Assembly (NCBI GenBank): GCA_910579155.1
Contig: CAJTTS010000162.1
Coordinates: 1 to 5,915, forward strand
From: an uncultured Oscillospiraceae bacterium
GTDB lineage: Bacteria > Bacillota_A > Clostridia > Oscillospirales > Oscillospiraceae
Direction: 5' to 3'
DNA: 5,915 nucleotides
Shown: piece after piece, positions 5,219 through 5,915 of the stretch
Layout of the letters: every line of letters starts with the position of its first letter
How positions within the stretch are numbered: position 1 is the stretch's first letter
Position numbers and translations under genes: made by a program
Notes under the pieces: generated by a model
What the model was told of the DNA's origin: nothing
Databases searched by the model: none
Seen by the model: the letters and a program-made list of their open reading frames with translations, nothing else

Positions 5219-5575
5219 ATGAAACGCCCCCTTGCTTACATCACCGCCGCCTGGAGCGGCAGCGAGATTGAGAACGCCGAAACCGCCGCCCGGTACTGCC
5301 GTCAGGTGTATGACGCGGGCTATTCCCCCATCTGCCCCCTCCTGCTCACCGCCCGTTTCCTCCACGATGCCGTCCCCCAGGAGCATAAGGACGGCCTCGA
5401 CATTGCCCGCGACTACCTCCGCCGCTCCCGCGTCCTGGTGGTCTGCGGGCGGAGCATTGATGAGACGGTGAAGAATGACATTGCTACCGCCGAGCGCCTG
5501 CGGATCACCGCCACCACCCTGGACGGCATCCTCACCGTCAAGGGCCAGGGCCGAAGTAATTCCAATTCCCGCTGA
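5219..5575 (+). CDS. Nucleoside deoxyribosyltransferase-like small protein (DUF4406/DUF7768 type)
   Basis: A 118-residue cytoplasmic protein. YITAAWSG at residues 7-14 is the glycine-containing first strand and loop. ENAETAARYCRQVYDAGYSPICPLL (18-42) is the following helix and strand, and LRRSRVLVVCGRSIDETVKNDIATAE (67-92) carries the second conserved strand with the SxxTVKxxI-type helix. This order matches the DUF4406 group, which resembles nucleoside 2-deoxyribosyltransferases. The real substrate is unknown, and it may bind a nucleotide or sugar nucleotide without catalysis. ATG 5219 has an AGAAAGGA site seven bases upstream, so this start is good. A small GC-rich hairpin (5191-5203) precedes the site. 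It is probably co-transcribed with the secreted protein gene, 26 bases downstream. Confidence 0.78.
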   Translation: MKRPLAYITAAWSGSEIENAETAARYCRQVYDAGYSPICPLLLTARFLHDAVPQEHKDGLDIARDYLRRSRVLVVCGRSIDETVKNDIATAERLRITATTLDGILTVKGQGRSNSNSR

Positions 5576-5601
5576 TAAATCATCGAAAGGAGTTTTGAGC
5601 T

Positions 5602-5915
5602 ATGAAAAAGCGAATCCTGACGCTGCTATGTACCGCTGTTCTGGCAATCAGCATCGCCGCACCCCCGGCGCTGGCCGCTGGCGGGCCGTTCTATCCCATC
5701 TCCGTGGAGGAATACACCTACGGCAGCTTTGACGAGCTGCGTATCAACAAAGTGTACCAGCTTTCCCTGTCCGATGACCCTTCCGGCATCCCTACGGAGG
5801 ACTTTGAGCGCAACGGGCGGCGGTATTTCCTGCTGGACATGATAAAAGAGGACGAGGTGGGGGTGGACACCCAGGACTACACCGACACCATCACCCAGGA
5901 CAGCGACACCAACGA
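5602..5915 (+). CDS. Secreted protein, 5' part (runs off the window)
   Basis: The ATG at 5602 follows AAAGGAG (5586-5592) with nine bases between. The first 104 codons are open to the window end. The N-terminus MKKRILTLLCTAVLAISIAA continues PPALAAGG: a positive start, a hydrophobic core and an ALA-A cleavage site near residue 25, so a Sec signal peptide is clear. The Cys at position 10 is inside the core and is not a lipobox. The mature start (GGPFYPISVEEYTYGSFDEL) and the following acidic segment rich in Asp and Thr are not recognised by me. In related ICEs a secreted or membrane protein often sits before the transfer genes, so the conjugation module may begin just downstream; that is inference. 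Confidence 0.85.
   Translation, partial: MKKRILTLLCTAVLAISIAAPPALAAGGPFYPISVEEYTYGSFDELRINKVYQLSLSDDPSGIPTEDFERNGRRYFLLDMIKEDEVGVDTQDYTDTITQDSDTN

Overview
The window looks like the accessory or maintenance section of a mobile element, probably an integrative and conjugative element (ICE) or large plasmid, from a GC-rich gut Firmicute such as an Oscillospiraceae or Clostridium cluster IV type. The evidence is the mix of genes (ParA, ParB, a PP-loop reductase-like protein, a winged-helix replication-initiator-like protein, small ICE-type hypotheticals), strong AGGAGG-type ribosome sites with frequent TTG/GTG starts, GC-rich codon use and short intergenic gaps. All genes lie on the + strand. 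The host assignment is an inference; no rRNA or core gene is present to confirm it.

Layout. Bases 1-83 may hold the last 26 codons of an upstream gene. They are followed by a strong rho-independent terminator (141-175) and a second hairpin (179-196). A Soj-type parA (229-1050) overlaps a TTG-started parB (1007-1942), and parB carries a perfect 25-base palindrome (1463-1487). A terminator (1960-1999) closes this unit. Then come a small CxxC/CxxxxC protein (2025-2636), an 89-residue protein translationally coupled to it (2633-2902), a very acidic 168-residue protein (2921-3427) and a PAPS-reductase-like PP-loop protein (3465-4250), whose start codon directly abuts a 9-bp inverted repeat. Next are a winged-helix protein with a DUF6017-like C-terminus (4279-5175), a small nucleoside-deoxyribosyltransferase-like protein (5219-5575) and the start of a secreted protein (5602 to the window end).

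How the parts may work together. ParA and ParB would segregate the element, with the palindrome as a possible centromere or operator. The winged-helix protein has the look of a replication initiator. Its own gene holds seven to eight direct repeats at an exact 15-bp period, immediately followed by an AT-rich tract with its own repeats. That is the architecture of an iteron origin nested in a rep gene. Together these suggest an element able to replicate and partition outside the chromosome, at least transiently. The nested origin and the parB palindrome are the most interesting signals here; both are inferences from sequence pattern and have not been tested.
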